DNA from: Microbacteriaceae bacterium UBA963
GTDB taxonomy: Bacteria; Actinomycetota; Actinomycetes; Actinomycetales; Microbacteriaceae
Reading direction: 5' to 3'
DNA length: 6,212 bases
Assembly (NCBI GenBank): GCA_002292955.1
Contig: DBCH01000098.1
Span: forward strand, 1-6,212
Position 1 is the first letter of the stretch. Every line of letters begins with the position of its first letter. Below the pieces are notes generated by a model that made no database searches, was not told the DNA's origin, and saw nothing but the letters and a program-made list of their open reading frames with translations. The position numbers and the translations under genes were made by a program. Shown here in pieces: positions 5,758-6,212 of this stretch.

Positions 5758-6212
5758 CTAACTCCGGGCGCGACCTACGGCAATGGCGCCAACCACCTGG
5801 ACGACCGCCAACGCGAGTGCCACCACGCCAATCACAATCATGATGAGTGCAACGCCCTGGCTGCCCAAGAAGAACATGGCAACTCCCGCGAGCACCGAAA
5901 TGATTCCGGTGACGATACTGAACGCACGAGCTGCCGCACGTGACGACTCAATCAGGGTCGCAATTCCATCGATGATCCACGAAATGCCGATAATGATGGC
6001 CAGAACCTCGACGCCGACAGTGATGTTCAGCAGGATCACGACGCCTGCGGCAAGCAAGATCACACCAGTGATAATGCTGAGTGTTCGGCCAAGACCGGTC
6101 AGACCGGGGCCACCGATGCCAACAATCACACGCACGATGCCCCGAATCAGAACGAAGACTCCGAAGATAATTGCCGCCAACAGTGCCGAGTCTTGCGGGA
6201 ACGCCAGCATCA
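5758..6212 (-). CDS. HdeD/DUF308-family membrane protein (5' cut by window)
   Basis: This small, very hydrophobic protein resembles the HdeD (DUF308) family of multi-pass membrane proteins, whose biochemical role is poorly defined although E. coli HdeD is linked to acid resistance. About 150 residues are visible, with around five or six membrane segments and only short loops. An internal repeat is visible: RTLSIITGVILLAAGV (42-57) and RAFSIVTGIISVLAGV (95-110) align closely, each followed by a second hydrophobic helix (about 66-87 and 119-143), as expected for a family made of repeated two-helix units. The first Met seen (6210) corresponds to the interior of the usual N-terminal helix pair, and the frame runs to the window edge, so I treat the gene as 5'-partial with about 30 residues missing; I cannot rule out a real start there. 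It ends in a short basic tail, GRARS. It converges on the Nudix gene. Confidence 0.75.
   Translation of the reverse strand, partial: MLAFPQDSALLAAIIFGVFVLIRGIVRVIVGIGGPGLTGLGRTLSIITGVILLAAGVVILLNITVGVEVLAIIIGISWIIDGIATLIESSRAAARAFSIVTGIISVLAGVAMFFLGSQGVALIMIVIGVVALALAVVQVVGAIAVGRARS

Overview
The window looks like ordinary chromosomal DNA from a high-GC Gram-positive actinomycete, most likely a Microbacteriaceae-type organism. The reasons are a GC-rich codon pattern (roughly 60%, not counted exactly), a HelY-type Ski2 helicase, the actinobacteria-specific RNA polymerase-binding protein RbpA, and an lnt gene next to rbpA. I assign the lineage from gene content only; no rRNA is present. There are seven protein-coding genes, two of them cut by the window edges. 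I see no tRNA, rRNA, CRISPR array, insertion sequence or phage gene.

Layout. Positions 1-1652 (+) hold the C-terminal part of helY, and 1649-3220 (+) hold lnt (apolipoprotein N-acyltransferase), joined to helY by an ATGA stop/start overlap. On the minus strand, rbpA (3156-3527) converges on lnt and overlaps its 3' end by 65 bp. Upstream of rbpA and also on the minus strand is a glycerophosphodiester phosphodiesterase gene (3618-4385). A 98-bp divergent gap separates it from a plus-strand pair: a short-chain dehydrogenase/reductase-fold protein (4484-5245) and, 4 nt later, a Nudix hydrolase (5250-5717). The Nudix gene converges on a partial HdeD/DUF308 membrane protein gene (5758-6212, minus). 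A strong hairpin at 5717-5742 sits between those two and probably ends transcription from both sides.

How the genes work together. HelY (RNA processing) and Lnt (last step of lipoprotein acylation at the membrane) are co-transcribed by arrangement rather than by obvious function. RbpA is a global sigma-factor and RNA polymerase cofactor. Its 5' region carries a good match to an ECF sigma-R/SigH-type promoter, which fits the known stress control of rbpA in streptomycetes. The phosphodiesterase, SDR, Nudix and HdeD genes look like housekeeping or accessory metabolism.

I did not find an undescribed system. The points most worth a second look are the overlapping lnt/rbpA 3' ends, the candidate stress promoter of rbpA, the SDR protein that lacks a normally spaced YxxxK catalytic motif, and the altered residues beside the catalytic cysteine of Lnt.
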